Source of the DNA: Aphrocallistes beatrix
Lineage: Eukaryota > Porifera > Hexactinellida > Sceptrulophora > Aphrocallistidae
Length of the DNA: 64,000 nucleotides
NCBI GenBank assembly: GCA_963281255.1
Contig: OY725490.1
Coordinates: 2,914,001-2,978,000, forward strand
Direction: 5' to 3'
A program made the position numbers and the translations under genes. Under the pieces are notes generated by a model, which ran no database searches, had not been told where the DNA came from, and saw only the letters and a list, made by a program, of their open reading frames with translations. Shown here piece by piece: positions 11,880-23,483 of the stretch (position 1 is its first letter; each line of letters opens with the position of its first letter).

Positions 11880-12870
11880 TAAGAATACATTGCTACGCTG
11901 TGAAATAAATTTGCTGGTATTTTCAAAAGAACAAGCGCGCTTCGCTTGCTTGTGCTGCGCGGCTGGCGGACACTTTGTGTCCGCCGGAGGCTCCCTTCGG
12001 TCGCATGGGGTCCCATTGGTTAATTATAAGGGAGATAACATCTATAAATACGTCTGTCCTACTGTTATAATCGATATCGCAGAAAAATCACCAAATTTAT
12101 CAATTCTTAAAAATTTGATGAGTAATGATGACGTCATAACAAAGTGATGAGTCATCATTTTTTGATGATAGCTGCATCATATGTGAGGTATGTTAGTATA
12201 CAGATTCTATTAAAGTTTCAGCCTTCTATCTCCTATAATGGCTGAGTTATGCATGAATAAGTAACAGGGTTGGGTTTTGTCCGTCCAAAACAGGTTTTGG
12301 ACAGGGCAGTGGACAAAACCTGGTTTTAACCGGTTAAAACCGGACAAAACTGGACAAAACCTAATAGAAACTGTAAATCATTGCAGTGGGTACGAAACAG
12401 TTTAGGATGGAAAGAGAGCGAGGACAATGAATGGATTTTCTTGCTAACGCCTGTTTATTACCATAACTATATTTTGTATTCGATTTATCATGGAAGACAC
12501 GAACAACACTTGGACAAAACCTGGACAAAACTTGGACAAAACCTGGACAAAACCGTTAATGAGGAATATGAATTAAATTTTGAGGTTTTGTCCAGTTTTG
12601 TCCACCCAAGAGGTTTTGGACAGGACGGTTTTAACCTGGTTAAAACCACTAGGTTTTGTCCAAGTGGACAAAACCTGCCAACCCTGTGAATAACTGTATT
12701 GCTTAACTTTTAAAAATGTGACAATGACGTCATAATTCCATGATGAGTCGACATTTTGCTCTGAACTCAGAACTTACTGGAGCCATAGCCAAAAGACTCC
12801 CACATGCCAAAAATCAGCTTTCTGTGACTGGCAGTTTCTTCAATCAATTCGTTACAGAGATATATATATC
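11880..12870. repeat. Interspersed repeat, copy 1, interrupted by a MITE
   Basis: Contains ACAAGCGCGCTTCGCTTGC, the palindrome GCGGACACTTTGTGTCCGC and GGCTCCCTTCGGTCGC, then ATGACGTCATAA and CAGCTTTCTGTG. The same order occurs at 12880-13410, and the GC-rich end recurs inverted at 13435-13580. The GC-rich hairpin terminus beside AT-rich sequence resembles non-autonomous Helitron ends, but I cannot prove the class. Confidence 0.6.
12257..12686. mobile_element. MITE with CAGGGTTGG termini nested in the repeat
   Basis: Begins CAGGGTTGGGTTTTGTCC (12265) and ends inversely with GGACAAAACCTGCCAACCCTG. The interior is full of GGACAAAACC in both orientations. TGAATAA occurs on both sides (12254-12260 and 12687-12693), and the paralogous repeat at 13225 shows the uninterrupted site (GAATAACTGTATTGC). 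No transposase frame is seen. Confidence 0.75.
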
Positions 12871-12879
12871 CTTACTATT

Positions 12880-13410
12880 AAAACTCGATTAATGTGTACA
12901 AGCGCGCTTCGCTTGCTTGCGCTGTGCGGCTGGCGGACACTTTGTGTCCGCTGCGCAGGAGGCTCCCTTCGGTCGCCTGGGGTCACATTGGTTAATTATA
13001 AGGGAGATAGCATCTCTAAATATGTCTGTCCTACTGGTATAATCGATTTCGCACGAAAAATTACCGAATTTGTCAATTTTTAAAATTTTGATGAGTAATG
13101 ATGACGTCATAACAGTGATGAGTCATTATATTTGGATGAGAGTTGTACCATATGTGGAATATGTTAGTATACAGATTCTATTAAAATTTGAGCCTTCTAT
13201 CGCCTATAATGGCTGAGTTATGCTCGAATAACTGTATTGCTTAACTTTTAAAAATGTGACAATGACGTCATAATTCCATGATGAGTCGACATTTTCGTCT
13301 GAGCTCAGAACTTACTGGAGCCATAGCCAAAAGACTTCCACATGCCAAAAATCAGCTTTCTGTGCCTGGCAGTTTCTTCAATCAATTCGTTACAGAGATA
13401 TATAGATATA
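12880..13410. repeat. Interspersed repeat, copy 2 (without the MITE)
   Basis: Collinear with 11880-12870 apart from the missing 12257-12686 insertion. It begins near ACTATTAAAACTCGATTAATG and includes the GCGGACACTTTGTGTCCGC palindrome and the ATGACGTCATAA stretches. Confidence 0.6.
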
Positions 13411-13434
13411 TACACACATAGACAAACAATAATC

Positions 13435-13582
13435 GAGTTTTAATAGTAAGGATGGACTCCAGGCGACCGAAGGGAGCATCCGGCGGACACAAAGTGTCCG
13501 CCAGCCGCGCAGCGCAAGCAAGCGAAGCGCGCTTGTATATATATATATATATACACATTAATCGAGTTTTAATAGTAAGGAT
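13435..13582 (-). repeat. Inverted partial copy of the GC-rich repeat end
   Basis: Carries GCGACCGAAGGGAGC, GCGGACACAAAGTGTCCGC and GCAAGCGAAGCGCGCTTGT in reverse orientation relative to 12880-13000. It is bounded on both sides by TCGAGTTTTAATAGTAAGGA, so the end itself is duplicated. Confidence 0.55.
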
Positions 13583-14054
13583 TCCACAAAAAATGAGTTT
13601 ACATGTCAGAAAAGGTGCTGTCCAACCGCATGCTATGGTAGTGTGACTCAAGATAGTGTACGTAAATGAAGTCATTTTGAAAGTATAATACTCTTCCTTA
13701 AACGTATGTTTAAAACCCATCAATGTACTATGGATTTTGCTAACTCATTTCCGATTAAGTCATTTTGGGTGGGGAAACCTTAGAAATGCGGGGTCCAAGT
13801 TAATTAAATAATTAATATTACACGAAGTTAAAGTTCACTGTCAATAATTTTGGGACATCCTGTAAACAGGGGCGGTCCCAGGGGGGTATCCAAGGCATTC
13901 TCCTTGAGTTTCATTCTGCGGCCCCGGATTTAATTCGATAACGTAAGCCAAAATCATAGGAAGGGTTCCATATTTTTTTCTTTGGCCTGCCTCGCCGCGG
14001 TTTGGAAATTCCTGTGACCCCTGACTGTAAATGTCCATGCCTACCAATCTCAGT

Positions 14055-14727
14055 CAGGCCTGGGGTAATAGTAATTGTAATAGTAACGATTACATTTTAG
14101 AAGTCATAGTAATAGTAATAGTAATAGTGTTTTCAAAATGGGATGTAATAGTAATAGTAATAGAACCTATTGTAATAGGAATTATCTATTACATTTCTAT
14201 AACTTCGGACTGGCTTATCTCATTTGTCGTGAAGAAATAGGAATTTGCACCAAACCGCATTACCAACATTAGCTAAATTGGCTCAGTAATATTTATCTGT
14301 CCCAGCCTCATCCGCACCTGTAGGGAGACTATTTAGCATCGCAGGAAAATTATTTAAGCCAGATAGATGTTCATTGTCTGATTCAGTTTTTCATAAGTTA
14401 ATCATGATCAAATGTAATTCACACGTATGATAAATTTAGTGGAATTAGTTATTTGCTTAGGTTAGATAATATAGATTAGATAGGTTAGATATTTTGTTTG
14501 TATGGGATAATCAATTAAATAATAAACTTCAAATATTCTGAATCATAGCAAAGTCTTAGTAATTGTCAAGAAATTTTTAATAGTAATAGTAATAAGTAAT
14601 AGTAATAGTAATAGTAATAGATTACATATAAACAAAATGTAATTGTAATTGTAATAGTAATAGTAATAGGAAAAAAATATAAGTAATAGTAATAGTAATA
14701 TATTACAAGTAATTGACCCTAGGCCTG
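14055..14727 (+). mobile_element. hAT transposon remnant with C-terminal dimerisation domain
   Basis: Termini are CAGGCCTGGGGTAATAG and, inverted, CCTAGGCCTG. Flanks are ATCTCAGT (14047-14054) and ATCTCAGC (14728-14735), an 8-bp target duplication with one change, as expected for hAT elements. At 14299-14430 (plus) a frame reads SSAPVGRLFSIAGKLFKPDR and CSLSDSVFHKLIMIKCN, matching the hAT dimerisation domain (usual form SAPVERLFS...). Both arms are filled with TAATAGTAATAG simple repeat. The rest of the transposase is gone. It is inserted in the 3' flank of NHL unit B. Confidence 0.85.
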
Positions 14728-15229
14728 ATCTCAGCTGGACCAGCCATAACATACTCAATTAGGTGTTAATCTGAGGGGTCACATGACCATATTCGAGTTG
14801 AATATTTTCCTTGACGACGCAGTAATGTGCAACATTCCAATCTCAAACAACATCCTAGTAACCCCATCGAGTGACCACTTGTTTTGCTCCCCTATATTCC
14901 ATGAGTTAAAATAAACATAAATCAACACTATAAATGATCATTTAGCAGGATTTTCTGAATGCGGAAATGTACGAATTATTCAGGCACCTCAAAATATTTA
15001 AGCTTGCATAAAAAAATTTCCTAAACATGCAAAAGTGGCATGGGATTAATTTTGATCAAGGAGACTCCCAAAAACTTCATATTTCTCAAATTTCTCGGTT
15101 GACCCTCAGTGGTCTTGGACGAGTTACCGAGATCTTGGTGCTAGCCAAAAAATTAAATAGGATCAAAATGAAAAATATGAGATAATACAAAAATACACAG
15201 AAAAAGTTAGGCTAGAAATTCAAGAAATA

Positions 15230-16720
15230 TTAGAAAATCTGCAGGCAAGCAGTATCCTTCTGATCCACGACAATAATCTGACCTGTGTTATCTAGTGCTA
15301 TTCCATAGGGATAATAGAACTCTCCCAAACCCTGACCTTCCTTACCAAACTTATATATCTGCTCTCCCTCCTGACTAAATACATACACACAGTGATTACT
15401 GTTGTCACTCATAATGATGTTATATTCTCTGTCTATGTCGAAGCAGAATGGATTGTTTGTTTGTTTATCATCACCACAAGTTATGAGTCTGTTGGTTAAA
15501 AGGTGATCTGAACTGAACACAAACAAACACGGATCACTCTCATCTAGTACCAATACTCTGTCTCTTGGAACCTTTACGTCACGTGGACACTTCAACACTC
15601 CTATTCCTAGCATGGAATGGAACTTGAGATCCTCTGTCAAGATTTGGACTCTATTGTTGTCATTATCACACACGTAGATATTGTTATTTCTGTCAGAGAC
15701 ATCCAGACCATATGGATGCTTGAATTGTCCTTCTCCACTCCCTTCACTACCAACACTCTTCACTAGCTTACCTCCTAGCTCGTACACATTCATACAGTGA
15801 CCACTGTATTGTGTAACAATCACTTTATTGAGAGAAATACTAATTCCTTCTGGGTGATTCATTTTCTCACTAAACATAAATAGATAGTCTCCGTTACAGC
15901 TAAACACTTGTACTCGATGGTTGTACTCATCTGCTATGTAAATATTTCCAGTTTTGTAGTGTATAGCTAGACTTTTAGGATAGTGTTATGAGGATTTAGA
16001 AACCTGTAGAAAGACACTAGCATTCTTAGTCAACCTAAGCGTCTATTTCATAGTTTCGTGTAACTTGTTAGTCTTACTAGTTCCTGTTCATTGCTATTCT
16101 GTTTGAACGATATTTCTCTAGTACTCAATACTTACTCTATCTATATCCCAATATATTCGGGCACGTGTTAGTGTAGAATAGAATTCGGTCATATCACAAT
16201 AGTATAATTCTCCTGGAGCTTTCTGGTTTGTGTATTTCTTACAGGAGTAAGCAGTAGGGAGGTGTTTCGTCTTGTAGTCAGGAACGACAGGTTTGACTTG
16301 AAGAGGGAAGGTACGGGTGAGAGAAGTGTTCGACTCACCATTAAGCTTAATACTCCCGAGCTGTTCTATGTCAGTTTCGAATAGAGGGTCCCATTCAAAT
16401 TCGATTGCATGATATATACATTTTTGTACCTTCATAATTTCATCATCTATTACAGAGTTAACGCCTGCTCTCGCGTTTGCAAATTTGTTATCCTTGAGTC
16501 TATCTGAATTCACTGATTTAACTGCATTCAAAACTTCCAACATTTCATTCATTTCTTGAGTCTTCTTATTAAACTCCGTTTCTATCTCTTCAACACGAGA
16601 GAGGAGGTTATTCTCTCTGACTCGTAGAGCTTCATGAGACCGCTTGAAGCTGTCTTGTATCTTCTTTCTAGTTTCTCTTATTTGCTCAATGAAATTAGTC
16701 TTTACTACGGCACTCGCCAT
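15230..16720 (-). pseudogene. NHL copy B: coiled-coil/NHL-repeat protein, interrupted by an insertion
   Basis: The N-terminal half (start 16718-16720, MASAVVKTNFIEQIRETR) runs through the coiled coil and EFEWDPLFETDIEQLGS to APGELYY. A roughly 214-bp insertion (15985-16198) then diverts translation into 23 unrelated residues and a stop. Past the insertion the frame resumes at PKSLAIHYKTGNIYIADE and continues unbroken through six NHL repeats to TACLQIF. Its coiled-coil segment (residues about 66-104) is the most divergent of the six copies. Apart from the insertion no other lesion is seen, so the break is probably recent. Confidence 0.85.
15985..16198. mobile_element. Insertion inside NHL copy B, possibly a solo LTR
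   Basis: Other NHL copies lack this segment. The break is flanked by ATAGT on both sides (15980-15984 and 16199-16203). Read with a 4-bp duplication ATAG, the insert starts TGTTATGAGG and ends ATATCACA, the TG...CA ends of an LTR. Inverted terminal similarity is otherwise poor and there is no reading frame. A small MITE of another family is the alternative. Confidence 0.6.
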
Positions 16721-16870
16721 TATTATCTAAATTCACTAGAGATCAAGAAAGTAAGTGAATTTCATATATCAAGTCGGATCAGATCGGATCAGACGTACCC
16801 CTTCGGGAAGGAATTATTAGTATGTACTATCCGTAAATACGTGGACGTATTAAGCGATTTCTACTGTAGT

Positions 16871-17103
16871 TAGGGTTTCCAATCCCGGGATTTCGGGATT
16901 GAAAAATCCTGAATCCGGGGTGGGACATAGTAATCTTGATAAATCTTATTAGTTAAGAAAGGAGCCATTCAAGTTCGAAAGTGTATCAGACGTTAACTGG
17001 TAAACATTAGTCATGGATAATGATATTTTAATCAGAATACAGTTTCAGACAATATTCCGGGATTCCAGGATTTAACGAACCAATCCCGGGATTGGAAACC
17101 CTA
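16871..17103. mobile_element. hAT-type MITE with perfect 8-bp target duplication
   Basis: 233 bp with termini TAGGGTTTCCAATCCCGGG and the exact inverse, flanked by ACTGTAGT at 16863-16870 and 17104-17111. It has no coding frame. It lies upstream of NHL copy B. Confidence 0.85.
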
Positions 17104-17202
17104 ACTGTAGTACCCAGTAAATAATCTTAACTGATCAGAAACAAAAGGGTTTTTTCTTTTTTAAATCAAAAAACTATTCGAAACGATTTTTGCTTATATA
17201 GG

Positions 17203-17310
17203 AATCAATGGCGCCGGAACCAAATTATTATTAGAGGGACTTTCCCTCCGAAAAAAATTGTCCTTATACACTCAGAGGTCAGTTTAGAAATGTAATTCGC
17301 CTATAAAAGA
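17203..17310. repeat. 5' flank of NHL unit B shared with unit A
   Basis: GGAACCAAATTATTATTAG, AATTGTCCTTATACACTCA and AATTCGCCTATAAAAGATA recur at 11715-11820 upstream of NHL copy A. The duplicated unit therefore includes upstream sequence as well as the gene. Confidence 0.65.
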
Positions 17311-18411
17311 TATAAATTAAGGTTTCTTATTATTTTTGCTATTAACATTGATCATATGCACTAGTGGCGACGGAAGCAATATATTTTAGGGAGACAGTGA
17401 GAATCAGGTAAATACAAGCTAGTGAGCCATCAAAATAGGAATCTTAGAACTACGTGGTATATTCTTCCTTTGGACTATTTCTCAAAAGGGTAGTTTGGGT
17501 GCTAAGCAGGTAAGATACACAATATCAACGTAAACTGAAACACATCAGTTAATTAAGATGGATGCCAAGATAAAAATTCAGGGTCTATGGCCCCCGTAGC
17601 CTCCGCCGTCTATGACATTATATGCGTATTTTCACACCTCTTGACTAATTTTAAAAATATGCAAGACTAGCTCCAACTATTGGCCTAGGCCTTCGTGTGT
17701 TCAGGGTAGTAGATTCTGAATATCGCATTCTCGAAAATTAGATGATATTTTTTGGTAGAATAGATACGTGAAGAAAAACAATTTCTGAAAGTATGCTACA
17801 GACAGTGTTTACAAGTACAAGTTCAGTTAAACTACAATAGAATATACAAGTATTATATTGCGATATATTGAATTTGGGCTCAAATACGGATTCAGATTCT
17901 GAAAAGTAGGCCCGATTCCAACTCTAGCATTGACACCAGAGATGACTATAAAATTACAGTTTAAATTAAAGTTCACTGCCAATAATTTGGGACATACCGT
18001 AAACAAGGGCGGTCTCAAGGGGAAGTATCCGGGGCATTTTCCCCGAGTTTGATTCTGTGGCCCCGGATTTCACTCAACCACGAACCGAAAATCATAGAAA
18101 GGGCCCCAGATTTTTTTCTTTGGTCCCGCCTCGCCCCGGTTTGGAAAATTCCTGTGATCGCCCCTGACTGTAAATGCCCATGCCAGCCAATCTCGATTGG
18201 ACCAGTCATTACAACCCAATTAGGTTGATACTCGTATAATCGTATTCAGCGATAAATTTGGAGAAATCTGAGGGGTCACATGACCATATTCTAGTTGAAT
18301 ATTTTCCTTGACGACGCAGGAATGTGCAACATTCCAATCTCAAACCTCCTAGTAACCCTCTGCTCCACTATATTCCATGAGTTCAAATAAACAGAAATTA
18401 ATACTCTACAT

Positions 18412-18932
18412 CAGTGGTTCTCAACCGGGGGTGCGAGAGACGATTCTGGGGGGTGCGAGAAAGTATAGCCACTTGATTAATATTTACTAAGTAATAACAA
18501 ATTTGTTCCATTTTGCCTACTCAATGAAGTGCATTGTTTAGCTTTAGCACATTTTATTGTATTCTTGGAAGTTCTTTTTCAAAATCATATGGGCATGCCC
18601 AATTTCGGGACGGGACGTGATCCGTCCCGGGAATTAGGTATCTTAACCCGTCCCGTCCCTGAAATTAGGCATCTTAACCCGTCCCGTCCCGGAAATTAGG
18701 TACCTTTTCTGTCCCATCCCGGAGATTAGGCATTTTGACTCGTTAGGTACCAAATTTGGTACCTGATGTTTCCGTCCCGTCCCGGAAATTAGGCATGCCC
18801 AAATCATAATGTGTAAATCAATGCATTTTATCGAATAGGCGTAATGACGCTACCTTTATATTAAAAAGGGGTGCGAGATTTGATTTCGAAAGCTGAAGGG
18901 GTGCGGGAGTCTAAAAAGGTTAAGAAACACTG
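18412..18932. mobile_element. hAT-type non-autonomous element with perfect 8-bp target duplication
   Basis: Starts CAGTGGTTCTCAACCGGGG and ends GGTTAAGAAACACTG. It is flanked by CTCTACAT at 18404-18411 and 18933-18940. The interior carries GGGGTGCGAGA near both ends. A second element (18590-18800) is nested inside. It lies in the 3' flank of NHL unit C. Confidence 0.88.
18590..18800. mobile_element. GGGCATGCC hairpin element, 211-bp copy, nested
   Basis: Termini are GGGCATGCCCAATTTCGGG and, inverted, CCCGGAAATTAGGCATGCCC. It is flanked by AAATCATA at 18582-18589 and 18801-18808. The inside is several tandem copies of an approximately 30-bp motif (ATTAGGTATCTT then CCCGTCCCGTCCC). Relatives lie at 31349-31403, 46538-46644 and 56276-56438. 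Confidence 0.85.
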
Positions 18933-19247
18933 CTCTACATGATCATTTAGTAGGATTTTCTGAATGTCCGAATTATTCAGGCACCCCAAAAATATTTAAG
19001 CTTGCATAAAAAAATTGCCCAAACATGCAAAAGTGGGATCAATTTTGATCAAGGAGACTCCCAAAACTCTAAACCACAAAAACTTCATATTTCTCAAATT
19101 TCTCGGTTGACCCTCCCGTGGTCCAGAATCAGTTACGGAGATCTTGGTGCTAGCCAAAAAATTAAATTGGATCAAAATGAAAATATGAGAAATATAAGGT
19201 AATACAAAAATACACAGAAAAAGTATAGGCTAGTAATTCAAGAAATA

Positions 19248-20503
19248 TTAGAAAATCTGCAGACAAGCAGTATCCTTGTAATCCACGACGATAATCCGAC
19301 CTGTGTTATCTAGTGCCATTCCATACGGACCATAGAACTCTCCCAGACCCTGACCTTGATTACCAAACTTATGTATCTGCTCTCCCTCCTGACTAAATAC
19401 ATACACACAGTGATTATTGAAGTCACTCATAATGATGTTATATTCTCTGTCTATGTCGAAGCACCATGGACTGTTTGTTTGTTTAGCATTACCACGAGTT
19501 ATGAGTCTGTTGGTTAGAACGTGATCTGAACTGAACACAAACAAACACGGATCACTCTCATCTAGCACCAATACTCTGTCTCTTGGAACCTTTACGTCAC
19601 GTGGACACTTCAACACTCCTATTCCTAGCATGGAATGGAACTTGAGATCCTCTGTCAAGATTTGGATTCTATGGTTATAACGATCACACACGTAAATATT
19701 GTTATTTCTGTCAGATACATCCAGACCTTGTGGATACTTGAATTGTCCTTCTCCACTCCCTTCACTACCAACACTCTTCACTAGCTTACCTCCTAGCTCG
19801 TACACATTCATACAGTGACCATAGTATTGTGTAACAATCACTTTATTGAGAGAAATACAAATTCCTTCTGGGTGATTCATTTTCTCACTAAACATAAATA
19901 GATAGTCTCCGTTACAGCTAAACACTTGTACTAGATGGTTGTTTTCATCTGCTATGTAAATATTTCCAGTTTTGTAGTGTATAGCTAGATTGCTAGGACT
20001 GTAAAATTCTCCTGGACTTTCTGGTCTGTGTATTTCTTACAGGAGTAAGCAGTAGGGAGGTGTTTCGTCTTGTAGTCAGGGACGATAGGCTTGACTTGAG
20101 GAGGGAAGGTGCGGGTGAAAGAAGTATTCGACTCACCATTAAGCTTAATACTCCCGAGCTGTTCTATGTCAGTTTCGAATAGAGGATCCCATTCAAACTC
20201 TATTGCATAGTCTGATTGATCTGAAAGTTCTGTAATTTGATCTTCGATTAATTTGTTAACACCTTCTCTTGTCTTGTTGAGTTTATCTGAGTTGAATGAT
20301 TTCACTATTTTCAAAGTTTCTAACAGTTTATTCATTTCATGAGACTTCTTATTAAACTCGGTTTCTATCTCTTCAACACGAGAGAGGAGGTTATTCTCTC
20401 TGATTCGTAGAGCTTCATGAGACCGCTTGAAGCTGTCTTGTATCTTCTTTCTGGTTTCTCTTATCTGCTCAATGAAATTAGTCTTTACTTCGGCACTCGC
20501 CAT
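19248..20503 (-). pseudogene. NHL copy C: coiled-coil/NHL-repeat protein with a 1-nt frameshift
   Basis: Start at 20501-20503 (MASAEVKTNFIEQIRETR). The frame is open through the coiled coil and EFEWDPLFETDIEQLGS to DQK, where one base is missing (about 20016; other copies read CCTGGAGCTTTCTGG, this one CCTGGACTTTCTGG). The shift ends translation after about 172 residues. All six NHL repeats stay open in the other frame (19248 to about 20010), ending TACLQIF. The coiled coil is four residues shorter than in the other copies. Blade 3 residues equal those of copy A, while blade 5 matches copy E. The single indel could be real or an assembly error. Confidence 0.85.
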
Positions 20504-21253
20504 TATTATCTAAATTCACTAGAGATCAAGAAAGTATTACCTCTTCGGGAAGGAATATTAGTACGATCCGTAAATACGTATTATCCGATTTTGTACAAGT
20601 ACTACATATATATATATAGATGGATTTTGGTTCAGAGAAATGAGTACTGTCAGGGTCGCTTATTGTGAATCACCAGGGGACCGAAAAATATGTTCATTAT
20701 AGAGCTACTTCAAATTACGTACAGGTTCAGTTGAACTACAATATAATATACAAGTATTATATTGCAATATATTGAATTTGGGCTCAAATACGGGTTCAGA
20801 TTCAGATTCGGGTCGGGTTAGATTCTGAAAAGTAGACTCGATTCCAACTCTAGCACTGACATCTCAATATGATGGCCGCTTGGGTGGCATTCTAGAGTGA
20901 ATGACCGCACCGAAACATATAATGTCAAGAGAATTGACTCATCGTTATGGAAACATTTCTTAATATGCATACAGCCGATAAACGTTAATTCAAACAATTG
21001 TTTTTCCCGTGACAGTTCGAATTAACGGTTGTCGACTGTATTATTTCCGTTACTGTAAGTAAATATAGATAATTGCATATCTGTAGAGCTATTAGGATGT
21101 AAGGATACATTTAAGTTGGAAGAAAGATGAGTTGTCTGTGCGTGAATATGACTGAATTAATAGCAAAATACAATACAAAGTTCTAACTGATGCAAATTCT
21201 AAGAAAGTGATGAGGCAGCCTAACTGATAAATAAAACTCAACCAAATCCAATC

Positions 21254-22277
21254 CTACTTGGAACCCACAGCACTCTCCCCGCTAGGAGCAGTTGCACTGC
21301 CCTTCTCTCTCAGTGCAGCATTTTCCTTCTCAAAAGCTTTGAACTCGTCTTCCTGCAGTTTAGCTATGTCAGGACCTATGTTCTCCTTATCCTTGCTGGT
21401 CTGTAGTCGCTTGTTCAAGTATTGCTCCAGCGTCGCTAAGCTAGAACTGCAGAATTCACTGAAATCAGTTTTCACTAACTCACTCCATGTTACCTTGATG
21501 GCTTTCTCGATCTCTTTCTAGAAAATAAATATATTTAAATACAGGAGTTTTATTAATCATGAGACTGTTGACAAATAAAGACGCGTATCTTCAAGATTTA
21601 AGATCCTTCGGTGTTAAATTTGATAAATTATAAGTTCGCTTTCAAAACGTTTAAAACTGTTATAAACTACAGCGTTTTTCACAGGATCTCGAAAATTTTT
21701 AAGAGAGAGGTTTCCTAATTTGCTATGATTGCTTCGCTTCGGAACTTTCCAGAAATTTTACATGAAGACTGTCGGATAATTTTAAGGCGAATACCTTTTT
21801 GGAGATTTAAGGGTGGTGTTTCTTTCCAGAACTAACTTTAAAAGTTTTCATTATTTTCTCCTGAAATTTTTTGTGGAAACTATTCTCGATGAGTTATCTG
21901 CAAAATACACTTTTCGGGAGCCCAAGAAGTAAGAGAAAAATTTTGGATTTCGTTTAACTGAATAGTCTATTTAATCAACAGAATTTATTCGGTTGCAACA
22001 TTGTTATTGTGTCTTACCTTCAGAATTCAATACTCATAACTCAGTGGCTGGTTATAGCAGCTTATATTATGGATTTCGCTAACTCATTTCGTTAAGTCAT
22101 TTGGGGCGGGGAAACCTTAGAAATAAGGAGTCCATCCTATAAATAGAATGGACCCCGGGTCATTGTCGGGATTTATATAGTGAAGTAGTCGTGTGTAATC
22201 AGTGTTCTATTTTAGTTATACTCTACCTGCTGGCATTCTCTTTGGAAATTACTCTTATAAGCTAGAATGAGTAGTCC
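21254..22277 (-). CDS. Last two exons of an unrecognised, coiled-coil-rich protein
   Basis: Exon 22227-22277 (GLLILAYKSNFQRECQQ) has acceptor AG at 22278-22279 and donor GTAGAG. It joins in phase 0 to exon 21254-21517, which begins KEIEKAIKVTWSELVKTDF after acceptor AG and ends at a stop at 21254. The joined tail is strongly helical and charged (TLEQYLNKRLQTSKDKENIG, EDEFKAFEKENAALREKG), followed by a small Ser/Ala/Gly-rich end. I do not recognise the family. Earlier exons were not found to the right, where repeats dominate, so the gene may be truncated or have long repeat-filled introns. Confidence 0.5.
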
Positions 22278-22444
22278 CTAAAATAATTATGGAATTCACA
22301 TACGCACAATTATTTAAAATTATTTGGAAGCTAATTATAAGTTCCTTATACTATTGTAACTGCTTGATCACATACCCATGCCTCCAATGATTGGAAAATG
22401 ATATTAACAAACATAAATATAATTTTAGAACATTTAAAAGACGT

Positions 22445-22517
22445 GGGACTTCATGGCCGAGTGGTTAGCGCACTGAGTCAATAACAAAGTGACGCAGGTT
22501 CGAATCCCAAGCAAGTC
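22445..22517 (+). repeat. tRNA-like sequence, unit 1 (probably not a functional tRNA)
   Basis: Has an A box (TGGCCGAGTGG) and a B box (GGTTCGAATCC) at tRNA spacing. Five acceptor pairs can form (GACTT with AAGTC), but the anticodon stem does not close with a seven-base loop and the T stem is weak. Best read as the pol III promoter head of a SINE or a decayed tRNA. Confidence 0.6.
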
Positions 22518-23219
22518 AACAAATTTTCAGTGTTCCACAGTAACAAACATAAATATAATTTTAGAACATTTTAATGACGTGGGACCAAGGTTGTGTCAAA
22601 CTCAATGATTTGAATTATTTTTTTGTAATATTGCATCTGATCATTTACATAAAACACACCAGATCAATCAATTCAATCCTTTGCGTTATTCAAATCGTTC
22701 AGCTCATTCATTTTAATCATTCAATTAAATTAAATCAATCAATTCAACTCAATTCAAATCAAATCAATTCAATTCAATTTAATTCAATTCAGATACCGTA
22801 GATAATTTTTAGCCCCATTTAGCATTTAGCCCCTGAAGAAAAATACATGTTTCACAATACATATGCAAGAGAGCTTTCGATAAATATAACCGCAAGAGTG
22901 AACCAAGAAATTTAGAACTCTCTTTTTGGAGGGGGATGGTTTGAGGGCTGGCAACTATTCGAGTATATACGGTCATTCAAATAAATATCAATTCAGATAA
23001 TTCGAATCAATTATAATCAGTTCAAATCAATTCAAATCAAATCAATTCAATTCAATTCAATTAATTTAAATGAAATTTCAGATCATTCAGATCATTCTAT
23101 TTTATTCAATGACAACATTCAGATCAATCAACTCAATCATTTCTTATTAACCAACTCAATCAAATCAAATAAAAAAATGAAGGTTTTTTTAAATCAAATT
23201 GATTTGACTCAACCTTGCG

Positions 23220-23294
23220 TGGGACCTCATGGCCGAGTGGTTAGCGCACTGAGTCGATAACAAAGTGACGCGGGGTCGAATCCCAAGCAAGTCA
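23220..23294 (+). repeat. tRNA-like sequence, unit 2
   Basis: Same core as 22445-22517 with intact A box TGGCCGAGTGG and B-box-like GGGTCGAATCC. Acceptor pairing is worse. Confidence 0.5.
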
Positions 23295-23347
23295 ACAAAT
23301 TTTCAGTAAGCAAACATAAATATAATTTTAGAACATTTTAATGACGT

Positions 23348-23420
23348 GGGACCTCATGGTCGAGTGGTTAGTGCACTGAGTCCATGGCAAAGTGACGCAG
23401 GTTCGAATCCCAAGCAAGTC
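23348..23420 (+). repeat. tRNA-like sequence, unit 3
   Basis: Same core, A box TGGTCGAGTGG, B box GGTTCGAATCC. Confidence 0.5.
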
Positions 23421-23483
23421 AACAATTTTTCAGTATTCCAAAGTAACAAACATAAATACAATTTTAGAACATTTTAAAGATGT

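Noticed and set aside
15985-16198. Intron in NHL copy B
   Set aside because: No GT...AG borders at the junctions on the coding strand, and the sister copies are intronless; short direct repeats at the borders favour an insertion.
22445-22517. Functional tRNA gene
   Set aside because: A and B boxes are good, but the anticodon arm and acceptor stem do not pair properly and the unit is repeated with its flanks, so it is treated as tRNA-derived repeat.
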